Assembly: GCA_035601815.1 (NCBI GenBank)
Contig: DATNNN010000058.1
Location: forward strand, 1 to 42,623
Origin: DATNNN01 sp035601815
GTDB taxonomy: Bacteria > Pseudomonadota > Alphaproteobacteria > Rhizobiales > Xanthobacteraceae
Reading direction: 5' to 3'
Length of the DNA: 42,623 bases
A program made the position numbers and the translations under genes. Shown here piece by piece: positions 7,777 to 16,221 of this stretch. Position 1 is the stretch's first letter. Each line of letters starts with the position of its first letter. The notes beneath the pieces are model-generated. The model was given only the letters and a program-made list of their open reading frames with translations. It made no database searches and was not told the DNA's origin.

Positions 7777-8661
7777 ATGCCCCGCCTCACGAGCCGCGCT
7801 CCCGCTAAGGTCAACCTCACGCTCCGCGTTCTCACCAAGCGCGGCGACGGGCGCCACGAGCTTGCTAGCATCGTGGCATTCGCGAGCGTCGGCGATACGC
7901 TCGCCTTCACGCCCGGCCGTAAGCTGGAGCTCGCGGTCAAAGGCCCGACCGCCGCTGCGGCCGGCCCGGTGGCGAAGAACCTCGTGCTCAAGGCGGCGCG
8001 CGCGCTGAAGAAGCGCGTGAAGCGCCTGAAGCTCGGCCGCTTCGAGCTGACGAAAACGCTGCCGGTGGGCGCCGGCCTCGGCGGCGGCTCGGCGGACGCC
8101 GCGGCGGCGCTGCGACTTTTGGCCAAAGCGAACAAGTTAAAGCCCGACGATCCGCGCGTGATCGCCGCCGCCGAGGCGACGGGCGCCGACGTGCCGGCGG
8201 CGCTCGATCCAAAGGCGCGGCTGATGACGAGGACCGGCGACATCTTGTCGAAGCCGCTCCGCCTGCCGCCGCTCTATGCCGTGCTGGTGTTTCCCGGCGT
8301 GCCGGCCGCGACGGCGACCGTGTTCCGCACCTATGACGCGATGACGGCAAACGAAATCCGCGCCGCCGGCCAGCCGGCGCACCCGCAGGCGGACGCGATC
8401 CCGCGCGAGCGCAAGGCGCTCCTCGATCTCCTGCACCGGCAGCCCAACGATCTCACCCGCGCCGCGCGCTCGGTCACGGCGGCGGTGGCCGCCGCCGAGG
8501 AGCAGATCGACGAGGCGGGCGACGCGCGCCTCATCCGCATGACCGGCTCGGGCTCCTGCGTGTTCGGGCTCTACGACGACCTCGACATGGCGGAGGCTTC
8601 CGCCGACGCCATCCGCGAGGACCGGCCCGACTGGTGGGTGGTGGCGGCGACGCTGCGCTAG
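7777..8661 (+). CDS. ispE: 4-diphosphocytidyl-2-C-methyl-D-erythritol kinase IspE
   Basis: GHMP-family kinase that phosphorylates CDP-methylerythritol in the MEP isoprenoid pathway. The 294-residue product has the N-terminal APAKVNLTLRVL with Lys11, the glycine-rich ATP loop PVGAGLGGGSADA at 96-108, GADVPAAL at 136-143 and the C-terminal MTGSGSCVFGLY. The usual G-Y-H-E of motif one reads G-R-H-E here. The same frame is open far upstream, but the ATG at 7777 precedes the first conserved motif by seven codons. Convergent with the polyprenyl synthase gene, sharing CTAG stops at 8658-8661; both enzymes serve isoprenoid synthesis. Confidence 0.94.
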   Translation: MPRLTSRAPAKVNLTLRVLTKRGDGRHELASIVAFASVGDTLAFTPGRKLELAVKGPTAAAAGPVAKNLVLKAARALKKRVKRLKLGRFELTKTLPVGAGLGGGSADAAAALRLLAKANKLKPDDPRVIAAAEATGADVPAALDPKARLMTRTGDILSKPLRLPPLYAVLVFPGVPAATATVFRTYDAMTANEIRAAGQPAHPQADAIPRERKALLDLLHRQPNDLTRAARSVTAAVAAAEEQIDEAGDARLIRMTGSGSCVFGLYDDLDMAEASADAIREDRPDWWVVAATLR

Positions 8662-9665
8662 TGCGCCCGCGCCACGCAGAAGTCGGCGGCCTCGATGAGC
8701 GCCGCCTTGCCTTCGCTCGCGGGAAAGAGCGCGAGCGCGTCCTTGGCGATGGCGGCGTAGTAGCGCGCGCGCTCAACCGTGTCCTCGAGCGACCGGTGGC
8801 GGGCGAAGAGCGCAATCGCCTGCTCGAGTGCGGCGTCGCTGCCGCCGCCCTTCTCCAGCGCCGCGCGCCAGAACTCGCGCTCTTCAGTGGAGCCGCGGCG
8901 GAAGGCGAGGATGACCGGCAGCGTGATCTTGCCCTCGCGGAAATCGTCGCCCACGTTCTTGCCGAGCCGGGCGCGGCTGCCGCCGTAATCGAGCGCGTCG
9001 TCGATGAGCTGGAAGGCGATGCCGAGGTTCATGCCATAGGAGCGGCAGGCCGCCTGCTCGGGCTTCGGCCGGCCGGCGAGGACGGGTCCCACTTCGCAGG
9101 CGGCGGCGAACAGCTCCGCGGTCTTGCCGCGGATCACGGCGAGATAGGCGTCCTCGGTGGTGTCGAGCTTCTTCGCGGCGGCGAGCTGCATCACCTCGCC
9201 CTCGGCGATCACCGCGGCAGCCGCCGACAGAATTTCGAGCGCGCGCAGGTTGCCCACGTCCACCATCATGCGGAACGCCTGGCCGAGCAGGAAGTCGCCG
9301 ACCAGCACCGAGGCTTCGTTCCCCCACAGCATGCGGGCGGCGAGCTTGCCGCGGCGAAGCTCGGATTCATCCACCACGTCGTCGTGCAAGAGCGTCGCGG
9401 TGTGCATGAACTCGACGGCAGCGGCGAGCTTGACGTGGCCATCGCCGGAATAGCCGGTGAAATCGGCGGTGGCGAGCGTCAGCATCGGGCGCAACCGCTT
9501 GCCGCCGGAGGCGATCAGGTGGTTCGCCACCTCGGGGATCATCGTGACCTCGGAGCCGGTGCGCGACAAAATCAGGTCGTTCACCCGCTCCATGTCGGCG
9601 CGCACGATCGCCACCAACCGGTCGAGCGACGGCTCCTGGGATTCGAACGGCAGGACGACGGCCAC
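8658..9665 (-). CDS. ispB: Long-chain polyprenyl diphosphate synthase (IspB-like)
   Basis: Trans-prenyltransferase that makes the ubiquinone side chain from isopentenyl diphosphate. The 335-residue product has the first aspartate-rich motif DDVVD (95-99) in HTATLLHDDVVDES and the second DDALD (222-226) in FQLIDDALDY, plus GGKRLRP near 54-60. A small residue (Ala90) five positions before the first motif fits a long product (octa- to decaprenyl); decaprenyl is likely if the organism makes Q10, as many Alphaproteobacteria do. The start is a GTG at 9665 with GGAAAGGAAAG upstream. It converges on ispE, with stops overlapping in CTAG. Confidence 0.92.
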   Translation of the reverse strand: MAVVLPFESQEPSLDRLVAIVRADMERVNDLILSRTGSEVTMIPEVANHLIASGGKRLRPMLTLATADFTGYSGDGHVKLAAAVEFMHTATLLHDDVVDESELRRGKLAARMLWGNEASVLVGDFLLGQAFRMMVDVGNLRALEILSAAAAVIAEGEVMQLAAAKKLDTTEDAYLAVIRGKTAELFAAACEVGPVLAGRPKPEQAACRSYGMNLGIAFQLIDDALDYGGSRARLGKNVGDDFREGKITLPVILAFRRGSTEEREFWRAALEKGGGSDAALEQAIALFARHRSLEDTVERARYYAAIAKDALALFPASEGKAALIEAADFCVARAH

Positions 9666-9784
9666 GGCTCTTTCCTTTCCGCGGCTACCTTAAAGAGGCG
9701 CGGCAGTGGCCCGCAAGGCCGGTGGCTTTCGTCTTGAGACTCTTCCGCCTAGATTGCGCGAACTTCGGCTACGGGAGGACGACA

Positions 9785-10756
9785 ATGGCGGCGCGCAAGA
9801 CCTCACGGCAGGCTTCCCCCGGGACGGCCGGCCGGCGCATCGCGGTGCTCGTCCCCTGCTACAACGAAGAGGTGGCGATCGGCCAGGTGGTCGCGGCCTT
9901 CAAGAAAGCGCTGCCTGGCGCCGCCATCCACGTCTACGACAACAACTCCACCGACGGCACCTTTGAGGCCGCCAAGCGCGCCGGCGCCATCGTCGGCCGC
10001 GAGATGCTGCAGGGCAAAGGCCACGTGGTGCGGCGGATGTTCGCGGACGTGGAGGCCGGCGTCTACGTGCTGGTGGACGGCGACGCCACCTACGACGCGC
10101 CGAGCGCGCCCAAGATGATCGCGCGGCTGGTCGAGGAGAACCTCGACATGGTGGTGGGCTGCCGCGTCGACCGGCGCGAGGACGCCTACCGGCGCGGCCA
10201 CCGCTCCGGCAACCGCATGCTCACCGGGTTCATCAACAAGACTTTCGGCGGCAAGTTCTCGGACATCCTCTCCGGCTACCGGGTGTTCTCGCGCCGCTTC
10301 GTGAAATCGTTCCCGGCGCTCTCCGGCGGCTTCGAGATCGAGACCGAACTCACCGTGCACGCGCTCGAGCTCGGCATGCCGGTGGAGGAGATCAACACGC
10401 CCTACTTCAGCCGGCCGGAGGGCTCGGAATCGAAGCTCAATACCTGGCGCGATGGCTTCCGCATCCTGTGGACGATCCTCAAGCTGTGGCGCGCCGAACG
10501 GCCGCTCTTCTTCTTCGGCGCCATCGGCGTGGTCGAGGGGGCCGTCGCCGTCATCCTCGCCGAGCCGGTGGTGGCAACGTATCTGCGCACCGGCGCGGTG
10601 CCGCGGCTCCCCACCGCGGTGCTCGCCACCGGCCTCATGGTGCTCGCGGTCATCGCCGTGGCGTCGGGCTTGATCCTCGACACGGTCACGCGCGGGCGGC
10701 GCGAGATGAAGCGCCTATCGTACCTGGAGCACGGCTCGCCGCGCGCCGAGCGATGA
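9785..10756 (+). CDS. GT2 family membrane-anchored glycosyltransferase
   Basis: A 323-residue inverting glycosyltransferase of family 2, similar in layout to dolichol/polyprenyl phosphate sugar synthases. It has VLVPCYNEEVAIGQVV (about 22-37), DNNSTDGT (about 57-64) and the metal-binding DGDATYD (about 100-106), then two C-terminal membrane helices (about 245-300), pointing to transfer of a sugar to a lipid carrier at the inner membrane. The start at 9785 has GGGAGG six bases upstream; the open frame extends to 9722 without a better site. Its stop overlaps the next start (ATGA), so it leads a tightly packed cluster with the DUF2007, methyltransferase and peptidase genes. The sugar donor is not predictable. 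Confidence 0.87.
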   Translation: MAARKTSRQASPGTAGRRIAVLVPCYNEEVAIGQVVAAFKKALPGAAIHVYDNNSTDGTFEAAKRAGAIVGREMLQGKGHVVRRMFADVEAGVYVLVDGDATYDAPSAPKMIARLVEENLDMVVGCRVDRREDAYRRGHRSGNRMLTGFINKTFGGKFSDILSGYRVFSRRFVKSFPALSGGFEIETELTVHALELGMPVEEINTPYFSRPEGSESKLNTWRDGFRILWTILKLWRAERPLFFFGAIGVVEGAVAVILAEPVVATYLRTGAVPRLPTAVLATGLMVLAVIAVASGLILDTVTRGRREMKRLSYLEHGSPRAER

Positions 10757-10977
10757 AGGAGCTCTTCCGCACCAACGATCTCGTGCTGATCTCGGCGGTG
10801 GAGGCGCTGCTCAAGGGCGCCAAGATCCAGTGCATGGTGGCGGACGGCAACATGAGCGCGCTGGAGGGTTCGATTGGGGCGCTGCCGCGCCGGGTGCTGG
10901 TGCCGAGCGCGGCGCTCGACAAGGCGCGACGGCTGCTGACCGACGCCGGCCTTGGCTATGCGCTCCCGGCCGCCTGA
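10753..10977 (+). CDS. DUF2007 family small protein
   Basis: A 74-residue soluble protein matching the DUF2007 pattern (proposed signal-transducing family): MKELFRTNDLVLISAVEALL at the start, a central CMVADGNMSALEGSIG and RVLVPSAALDKARRLL at the end, giving a ferredoxin-like beta-alpha-beta fold. It overlaps the GT2 gene by four bases (ATGA) and the methyltransferase gene by 20 bases, so all three are translationally coupled. In related genomes the DUF2007 gene is found next to this methyltransferase (from memory). Molecular function unknown. Confidence 0.85.
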   Translation: MKELFRTNDLVLISAVEALLKGAKIQCMVADGNMSALEGSIGALPRRVLVPSAALDKARRLLTDAGLGYALPAA

Positions 10978-11710
10978 GCAATTTTCCTTCGCCATCACCG
11001 ACGACGCGGTGCTGGGCGGGCGGCTGCGGCTGTTGCAGCCCGCGCGCGGCCACCGTGCTGGCCACGACGCGATCCTGCTCGCAGCGGCGGCGCCCAAAGC
11101 GCGCCACGCGGTCGACCTCGGCGCCGGCGTCGGCACCGCGGGCCTCGCGCTCATGGCGCGCGGGACGGCGGAGCGGGTGACGCTCGTCGAGACCGACGGC
11201 GAGCTCGCTACGCTGGCGCGGCAGAACGCCGAACGGAATGGTTTCCCCGAGCGGGTCGACGTTGTTTGCGCCGACGCGACGGCGATCGGGCGCGAACAAT
11301 TGGGCGCCGCCGACGTGGTGATCATGAACCCGCCGTTCAACGATCCTGCCCGCACGCAAGCCTCGCCCGACCCGGCGCGCCGGCAGGCGCATGTGGGGAA
11401 CGACGCCGATCTCGCGAAATGGATCGACGCCGCCGGCCGCCTTCTCGATCCCGGCGGCCGCCTCGTGCTCATCCACCGGCCGGATGCGCGGGAAGCGATT
11501 CTCGCCGCCCTTGCCGGATATGCGGTGGAGCTGATCCCGGTGTTCCCCCGCCCCGCGGCCGCCCCGATCCGGCTGATCGTGCGCGCCACCAAGGGCGCTC
11601 GGGCGGAACCGGTGCTGCTTCCGGGCATTGTGCTGAACGGCGCCGATAACCGCCCGAGCGAGGCGGCCGAGGCGATCCTGCGCCACGCGGCGCCGCTCGA
11701 TCCGGCTTGA
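10958..11710 (+). CDS. TrmN6/YfiC-like class I methyltransferase
   Basis: A 250-residue SAM-dependent methyltransferase. It has the SAM-binding AVDLGAGVGTAGLAL (about 50-64), the acidic VETD (about 77-80) and the NPPF catalytic motif (about 119-122) typical of N6-adenine methyltransferases. The architecture matches the COG4123 group, whose E. coli member YfiC modifies A37 of tRNA-Val; a tRNA substrate is therefore inferred. The start is either the ATG at 10958 or the in-frame TTG at 10952; both lie inside the preceding DUF2007 gene and neither has a clear ribosome site, so coupling is likely. The S49 peptidase starts 30 bases after the stop. Confidence 0.83.
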   Translation: MRSRPPEQFSFAITDDAVLGGRLRLLQPARGHRAGHDAILLAAAAPKARHAVDLGAGVGTAGLALMARGTAERVTLVETDGELATLARQNAERNGFPERVDVVCADATAIGREQLGAADVVIMNPPFNDPARTQASPDPARRQAHVGNDADLAKWIDAAGRLLDPGGRLVLIHRPDAREAILAALAGYAVELIPVFPRPAAAPIRLIVRATKGARAEPVLLPGIVLNGADNRPSEAAEAILRHAAPLDPA

Positions 11711-11740
11711 GCCTGCCCCCGCTCCGCTCTATGGAGTTGC

Positions 11741-12589
11741 ATGTCCCGCACCATCCGCAACCGCTTCTTCTCCTGGCTCCCCTTCATGCGCAGCGGGCCG
11801 ATCGTGCCGGTGGTGCGCCTATCGGGCGTCATCGGCTACGTGACGCCGTTGTCGCCGGGGCTGACGCTTGCCGGCGTCGCGCGCACGCTCGAGCGCGCGT
11901 TCGCGATCAAGCGCGCCAAAGCCGTGGCCGTGGTCATCAACTCGCCGGGCGGCTCGGCGGTGCAGTCGCATCTCATTCATGCCCGCATCCGCGCGCTGGC
12001 GAGCGAGCACAAGAAGCCGGTAATCGCCTTCGTCGAGGACGTGGCGGCCTCCGGCGGCTACATGATCGCCTGCGCCGCCGACGAGATCATCGCCGATCCG
12101 TCCTCGATCGTGGGCTCGATCGGCGTGGTGAGCGCGAGCTTCGGCTTCGACAAGGCGATCAAGAAACTCGGCATCGAACGGCGCGTCTACACCGCGGGCG
12201 AGCGCAAGGTGATACTCGATCCCTTCCGGCCGGCGAAGGGCGAGGACGTGCGCCACCTCAAGAGCCTACAGAACGAAATCCACGCGGGCTTCATCGACCT
12301 CGTCAAGAACGGCCGCGGCAAGCGCCTCAAGGGCGCCGACAAGACGCTCTTCTCCGGGGAGTTCTGGATCGCCGGCACCGCGCAGAAGCTCGGCCTCGTG
12401 GACGGCCTCGGCGACGTGCGCTCGGTGCTGCGCGAGCGCTACGGCAAGAAGGTCTCAATGCCCCTGGTGGCGCCGTCGCAAAGCTGGTTTCATCGCCGCA
12501 TGCCCGGGGTAATCGAGCCAGGCGACTGGGCGGCCGGGGCGCTGTCGGCGATCGAAGAGCGCGCCTGGTGGGCGCGCTACGGCCTCTAG
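11741..12589 (+). CDS. S49 family serine peptidase (SppA/SohB-like)
   Basis: A 282-residue signal peptide peptidase-type protease that works with a Ser-Lys dyad. Ser104 lies in VAASGGYMIA and Lys156 in AGERKVILDPF; the 52-residue gap equals that of Bacillus SppA (Ser147/Lys199). VVINSPGGSAVQS (about 64-76) and SIVGSIGVVSASFGFD (122-137) are further S49 landmarks. It is a short, single-domain form like SohB. There is no clear N-terminal membrane helix, only a weakly hydrophobic start, so membrane attachment is uncertain. The ATG at 11741 has GGAG five bases before it. The small membrane protein gene follows after nine bases. Confidence 0.9.
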   Translation: MSRTIRNRFFSWLPFMRSGPIVPVVRLSGVIGYVTPLSPGLTLAGVARTLERAFAIKRAKAVAVVINSPGGSAVQSHLIHARIRALASEHKKPVIAFVEDVAASGGYMIACAADEIIADPSSIVGSIGVVSASFGFDKAIKKLGIERRVYTAGERKVILDPFRPAKGEDVRHLKSLQNEIHAGFIDLVKNGRGKRLKGADKTLFSGEFWIAGTAQKLGLVDGLGDVRSVLRERYGKKVSMPLVAPSQSWFHRRMPGVIEPGDWAAGALSAIEERAWWARYGL

Positions 12590-12598
12590 GAGGAAGCG

Positions 12599-12787
12599 AT
12601 GCCTCCGTTCATCTGGGCGATCGGCGCGGTAGGCGCGGCGCTGGTGGCAAAGCTGCTCGCCGACGTCGGCCGCAAGGAGCGCGAGCTCGAAGAGCAGAAG
12701 AAGCGCGCCACCACCGACGAGCGGGCGAGCCTGCCCAAGCTCGAGCGCGATCCGGAAACCGGCGAGTACCGGCCGCCGCGGGCCTGA
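12599..12787 (+). CDS. Small single-helix membrane protein
   Basis: A 62-residue product with one N-terminal membrane helix (PPFIWAIGAVGAALVAKLLA) followed by a charged, Lys/Glu-rich cytoplasmic-type tail (KERELEEQKKRATT). A strong ribosome site AGGAGGAA overlaps the stop codon of the S49 peptidase gene, so it is translated with it and may be an accessory of the peptidase; that role is inference. No family recognised. A palindromic repeat follows the stop. Confidence 0.7.
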   Translation: MPPFIWAIGAVGAALVAKLLADVGRKERELEEQKKRATTDERASLPKLERDPETGEYRPPRA

Positions 12788-12795
12788 TCTCCATT

Positions 12796-12882
12796 GTCAT
12801 CGCCGGGCTCGTCCCGGCGATCCCGCTTAGGAGAGCACAGCGCCCACTGAATCGGGATGGCCGGGACAAGCCCGGCCATGAC
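12796..12882. repeat. REP-like inverted repeat pair (GCCGGGCTYGTCCCGGC type)
   Basis: Two palindromic units face each other: GTCATCGCCGGGCTCGTCC onward (12796-12823) and its near reverse complement (12854-12882, GGGATGGCCGGGACAAGCCC onward). Each unit is itself an inverted repeat of CCGGG/CCCGG. The pair closes the operon ending with the small membrane protein gene and precedes glyQ. Very similar elements are, from memory, scattered in hundreds of copies in Bradyrhizobium and relatives, where they act as transcript-end stabilisers or passive repeats. Confidence 0.7.
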
Positions 12883-12960
12883 AGCTAGAACGCCCGTGCC
12901 CGCGCTTGATTTCGCTACATCCCCTCCCTAGGGTCGCGCGCCTTTTCACCGGCTTGGCCC

Positions 12961-13887
12961 ATGGCAGATTCGCTTCCTCCGTCGCTCCGTCCGGATCGTT
13001 CGTTCCAGGGATTGATCCTGGCGTTAGCCCGCTACTGGGCCGAGCACGGCTGCGTCATCCTGCAGCCCTACGACATGGAGATGGGTGCCGGCACCTTTCA
13101 CCCGGCGACCACCTTGCGCGCGCTTGGGCCGAAACCGTGGAAGGCGGCCTACGTGCAGCCGTCGCGCCGGCCCAAGGACGGCCGCTACGGCGACAACCCC
13201 AACCGGCTGCAGCACTACTACCAGTTCCAGGTGATGCTGAAGCCGTCGCCCGCCGACATCCAGGAGCTGTACCTGAAGTCGCTCGAAGCCATCGGCATCG
13301 ACCGCAAGCTCCACGACATCCGCTTCGTCGAGGACGATTGGGAGAGCCCGACGCTCGGCGCCTCTGGCCTCGGCTGGGAATGCTGGTGCGACGGCATGGA
13401 GGTGTCGCAGTTCACCTATTTCCAGCAAGTAGCGGGCTTCGAGTGCAAGCCGGTGTCGGGCGAGCTGACCTACGGGCTTGAGCGCCTCGCCATGTACGTG
13501 CAGGGCGTGGAGAATGTGTTCGCGCTCAACTTCAACGGCCGCGATGGCGCCGACAAAGTCACCTACGGCGACGTCTTCCTGCAGGCGGAGCAGGAATACT
13601 CCCGCTACAATTTCGAGGCCGCCGACACCGAGATGCTTTTTCGACACTTCAAGGATCACGCGGACGAGTGCAAGCGCCTGCTCAAGATCGGCGACAAGGG
13701 CGCGCGCCACGAGCTGGCGCTCCCCGCCTACGACCAGTGCATCAAGGCGAGCCACGTATTCAATCTGCTCGACGCCCGCGGCGTGATTTCGGTGACCGAG
13801 CGGCAGAGCTATATCCTGCGGGTGCGCGAACTCGCCAAAGCCTGCGGCGCGGCGTGGCTCAGGACCGCGGGCGGCGGGGCGGCGTGA
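12961..13887 (+). CDS. glyQ: Glycyl-tRNA synthetase alpha subunit
   Basis: The catalytic (class II) subunit of the bacterial tetrameric alpha2-beta2 glycyl-tRNA synthetase, charging tRNA-Gly. The 308-residue product is of standard length and shows FQGLILALARYWAEHGCVI (about 19-37), the GAGTFHPATTLRALGP stretch (about 42-57), YVQPSRRPKDGRYGDNPNRL (about 62-81) and QVAGFECKPVSGELTYGLER, all invariant in GlyQ. The ATG at 12961 lies just before the family start, with no strong ribosome site. glyS follows after 19 bases; the two form the usual operon. Confidence 0.97.
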   Translation: MADSLPPSLRPDRSFQGLILALARYWAEHGCVILQPYDMEMGAGTFHPATTLRALGPKPWKAAYVQPSRRPKDGRYGDNPNRLQHYYQFQVMLKPSPADIQELYLKSLEAIGIDRKLHDIRFVEDDWESPTLGASGLGWECWCDGMEVSQFTYFQQVAGFECKPVSGELTYGLERLAMYVQGVENVFALNFNGRDGADKVTYGDVFLQAEQEYSRYNFEAADTEMLFRHFKDHADECKRLLKIGDKGARHELALPAYDQCIKASHVFNLLDARGVISVTERQSYILRVRELAKACGAAWLRTAGGGAA

Positions 13888-13906
13888 TTTCCCGGACGGA
13901 CTGGTA

Positions 13907-16021
13907 ATGCCCGATCTCCTGCTCGAACTCTTCTCCGAGGAAATTCCTGCGCGCATGCAGGCGCGCGCGATCGAGGATTTGCAGAAGCTCGTGACCGGGC
14001 GGCTCGTCGACGCCGGCCTCACCTACGGGGGCGCCAAGGGCTTCGTGACACCACGGCGGCTCGCGCTCGCGGTGCATGGGCTGCCGGCACGTCAGCCGGA
14101 TCTGCGCGAGGAAAAGAAGGGCCCGCGCGTGGGCGCGCCGGAGAAGGCGATCGAGGGATTCGTGAAAAGCGCCGGACTGAAGTCGATCGCTGAGGCCAAG
14201 GTGCAGCCGGACAAGAAGGGCGACTTCTACGTGGCCCGCATCGAGCGCAAGGGCCGGCTGGCGGAGGAAGTGATCGCCGAGATTATTCCGGCCGTGATCC
14301 GCGATTTCCCGTGGCCGAAGTCCATGCGCTGGGGCGCCGGTGACCTCAATTGGGTGCGGCCGCTGCATTCGATCGTCTGCACCTTTGGACCCGAGACCGA
14401 GCAGCCGGAGGTCGTCAAGTTCGCGATCGACGGCGTCGCGAGCGGCGACACCACCTACGGGCATCGCGTGATGGCGCCGGAGGCGATCCGCGTGCGCCGG
14501 CTCGAGGATTATCTGGCGAAGCTCGAAAAGGCCAAGGTCACGCCCGACCGCGAGCGGCGCAAGGCCGCAATCCTCGCCGACGCGAAGAACCTGGCGCTGG
14601 CGCAAGGGCTCGAGCTCGTGGAGGACGAGGGGCTGCTCGAAGAGGTCGCCGGGCTCGCCGAGTGGCCGGTGGTGCTGCTCAGCGAATTCGACGCGGCATA
14701 CCTCGAGCTGCCGCCCGAGGTGATCCGCGCCACCATCCGCAACAACCAGAAATGCTTCGTGCTGCGCAACCCCAAGACCGGCAAGCTCGCCAACAAGTTC
14801 GCTCTGGTCGCCGATCTTGAAGCCAAGGACGGCGGCACAGCGATCAAGGCGGGCAACGCGCAGGTGATCCGGGCGCGGCTCACCGACGCGAAGTTCTTCT
14901 ACGAGCAGGATCGCAAGAAGAAGCTCGAGGAGCGGCTGCCGAAACTCGCCGAGATCGTGTTTCACGAGAAGTTGGGGACGCAGGCGGAACGCGTCGAGCG
15001 TATCGCGCGGCTCGCCAAGGAGCTCGCGCCGATCGTAAAGGCCGATCCCGCCAAGGCTGAGCGCGCAGCGTGGCTATCCAAGGCCGATCTCGTGACGGAG
15101 ATGGTGGGCGAATTCCCCGAGCTGCAGGGGCTCATGGGCAAATATTACGCTCTCGCGCAGGGCGAGGACGCGGCGGTCGCGAATGCCATCGAGGAGCACT
15201 ACAAGCCGCAAGGGCCCGCCGATCGCGTACCGACCGATCCGGTCTCCATCGCGGTCGCGCTGGCCGACAAGCTCGATACGCTTGCGTGTTTCTGGGCGAT
15301 CGATGAGCGGCCAACAGGATCGAAAGACCCGTACGCACTAAGACGAGCAGCATTAGGAGTGATTAGGCTCGTTGTCGAAAACAAACTTAGATTGAACCTG
15401 AAGGCATTCGGTCGACAGGTGGTTGAGTATCTCTTCCAGTCGGGCGGAGGTATCGGCGATCCGTATTACGAAATTGAATATCGGCAAAAAGCTGTTGCTG
15501 ACCTACTCTCCTTCTTCGCCGATCGCCTAAAGGTCCACTTGCGCGAGAGCGGCGCGCGGCATGACCTGGTGGACGCGGTGTTCGTGCTGCCCGGCCAGGA
15601 CGACCTGCTTCTCATCATCCGCCGCGTTGAAGCGCTCGGCAAATTCCTTGACACCGACGACGGAAAGAATCTTTTGGTCGGCTATCGCCGCGCCGCCAAC
15701 ATCCTTCGCGACGAGGAGAAGAAGGACAAGAAGTCCTACGCCGGCGAGCCCAACGCCAAGCTCTTCACCGCGCCCGAAGAAAAGGCGCTCGCCGAGGCGA
15801 TCGGAAAGGTCGAAGCCGAAGTCGCCGCGGCGCTCCGGAAAGAGGACTTCGAAGCCGCCATGCGCGCCATCGCGAAATTGCGCGCGCCGGTCGACGCCTT
15901 CTTCGACAAGGTGACGGTGAACGCCGAGGACGGGCGGCTCCGCGAAAACCGCCTCAAGCTCCTCGACCGCATCCGCGCCGCCACGCGGAGCGTCGCCGAC
16001 TTCTCGCGCATCGAAGGCTAA
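13907..16021 (+). CDS. glyS: Glycyl-tRNA synthetase beta subunit
   Basis: The tRNA-binding subunit partner of GlyQ. The 704-residue product begins MPDLLLELFSEEIPARMQ and has the central TYGHRVMAPE, the HD-type core with EMVGEFPELQGLMGKYYA and the GSKDPYALRRAALGVIRL motif near 470, and a C-terminal anticodon-binding-like region ending in FFDKVTVNAEDGRLRENRL. All expected domains are present and in frame. One feature is unusual: bases about 15300-15540 (residues about 465-545) are only about 50% GC and carry clusters of codons rare elsewhere here (CTA, AGA, CGA, TTA, AGG), although the protein sequence stays typical. See findings. Confidence 0.96.
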   Translation: MPDLLLELFSEEIPARMQARAIEDLQKLVTGRLVDAGLTYGGAKGFVTPRRLALAVHGLPARQPDLREEKKGPRVGAPEKAIEGFVKSAGLKSIAEAKVQPDKKGDFYVARIERKGRLAEEVIAEIIPAVIRDFPWPKSMRWGAGDLNWVRPLHSIVCTFGPETEQPEVVKFAIDGVASGDTTYGHRVMAPEAIRVRRLEDYLAKLEKAKVTPDRERRKAAILADAKNLALAQGLELVEDEGLLEEVAGLAEWPVVLLSEFDAAYLELPPEVIRATIRNNQKCFVLRNPKTGKLANKFALVADLEAKDGGTAIKAGNAQVIRARLTDAKFFYEQDRKKKLEERLPKLAEIVFHEKLGTQAERVERIARLAKELAPIVKADPAKAERAAWLSKADLVTEMVGEFPELQGLMGKYYALAQGEDAAVANAIEEHYKPQGPADRVPTDPVSIAVALADKLDTLACFWAIDERPTGSKDPYALRRAALGVIRLVVENKLRLNLKAFGRQVVEYLFQSGGGIGDPYYEIEYRQKAVADLLSFFADRLKVHLRESGARHDLVDAVFVLPGQDDLLLIIRRVEALGKFLDTDDGKNLLVGYRRAANILRDEEKKDKKSYAGEPNAKLFTAPEEKALAEAIGKVEAEVAAALRKEDFEAAMRAIAKLRAPVDAFFDKVTVNAEDGRLRENRLKLLDRIRAATRSVADFSRIEG

Positions 16022-16030
16022 GGTAAACTG

Positions 16031-16048
16031 AACGCGCTTTCGCGCGTT
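16031..16048. other. Hairpin between glyS and the DUF3096 gene
   Basis: AACGCGC (16031-16037) and GCGCGTT (16042-16048) form a 7-bp stem with a TTTC loop, ten bases after the glyS stop. No T-run follows. It may mark the glyS transcript end or slow polymerase before the small gene. Confidence 0.4.
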
Positions 16049-16076
16049 GTCGCGCAGCCCCTAAAGGAGAAACCCC

Positions 16077-16220
16077 ATGAGCCTCAACTTCGTGCTGCTG
16101 CAACCGATCATCGCGCTCATCGCCGGCATTCTGATCCTGATCGTGCCGCGCATCCTCAACTACGTGGTAGCGCTCTACCTGATCGTCATCGGCCTCGTCG
16201 GCCTGTTCGGGATGCGGTGA
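16077..16220 (+). CDS. DUF3096-like tiny membrane protein
   Basis: A 47-residue, very hydrophobic product (MSLNFVLLQPIIALIAGILI, then VPRILNYVVALYLIVIGLVG) with two membrane helices around a PRILNY turn, matching the DUF3096 pattern as I know it. AAAGGAGA (16063-16070) sits six bases before the ATG, a strong ribosome site that supports a real gene. It follows glyS on the same strand after a hairpin and converges on a second tiny membrane protein gene, leaving one base between the two stops. Function unknown. Confidence 0.8.
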   Translation: MSLNFVLLQPIIALIAGILILIVPRILNYVVALYLIVIGLVGLFGMR

Positions 16221-16221
16221 G

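Noticed and set aside
9785..12787. GT2-DUF2007-methyltransferase-S49 cluster as a novel modification or defence system
   Set aside because: The order is, from memory, a common housekeeping arrangement in Hyphomicrobiales, and no effector, nuclease or mobile-element signature is present.
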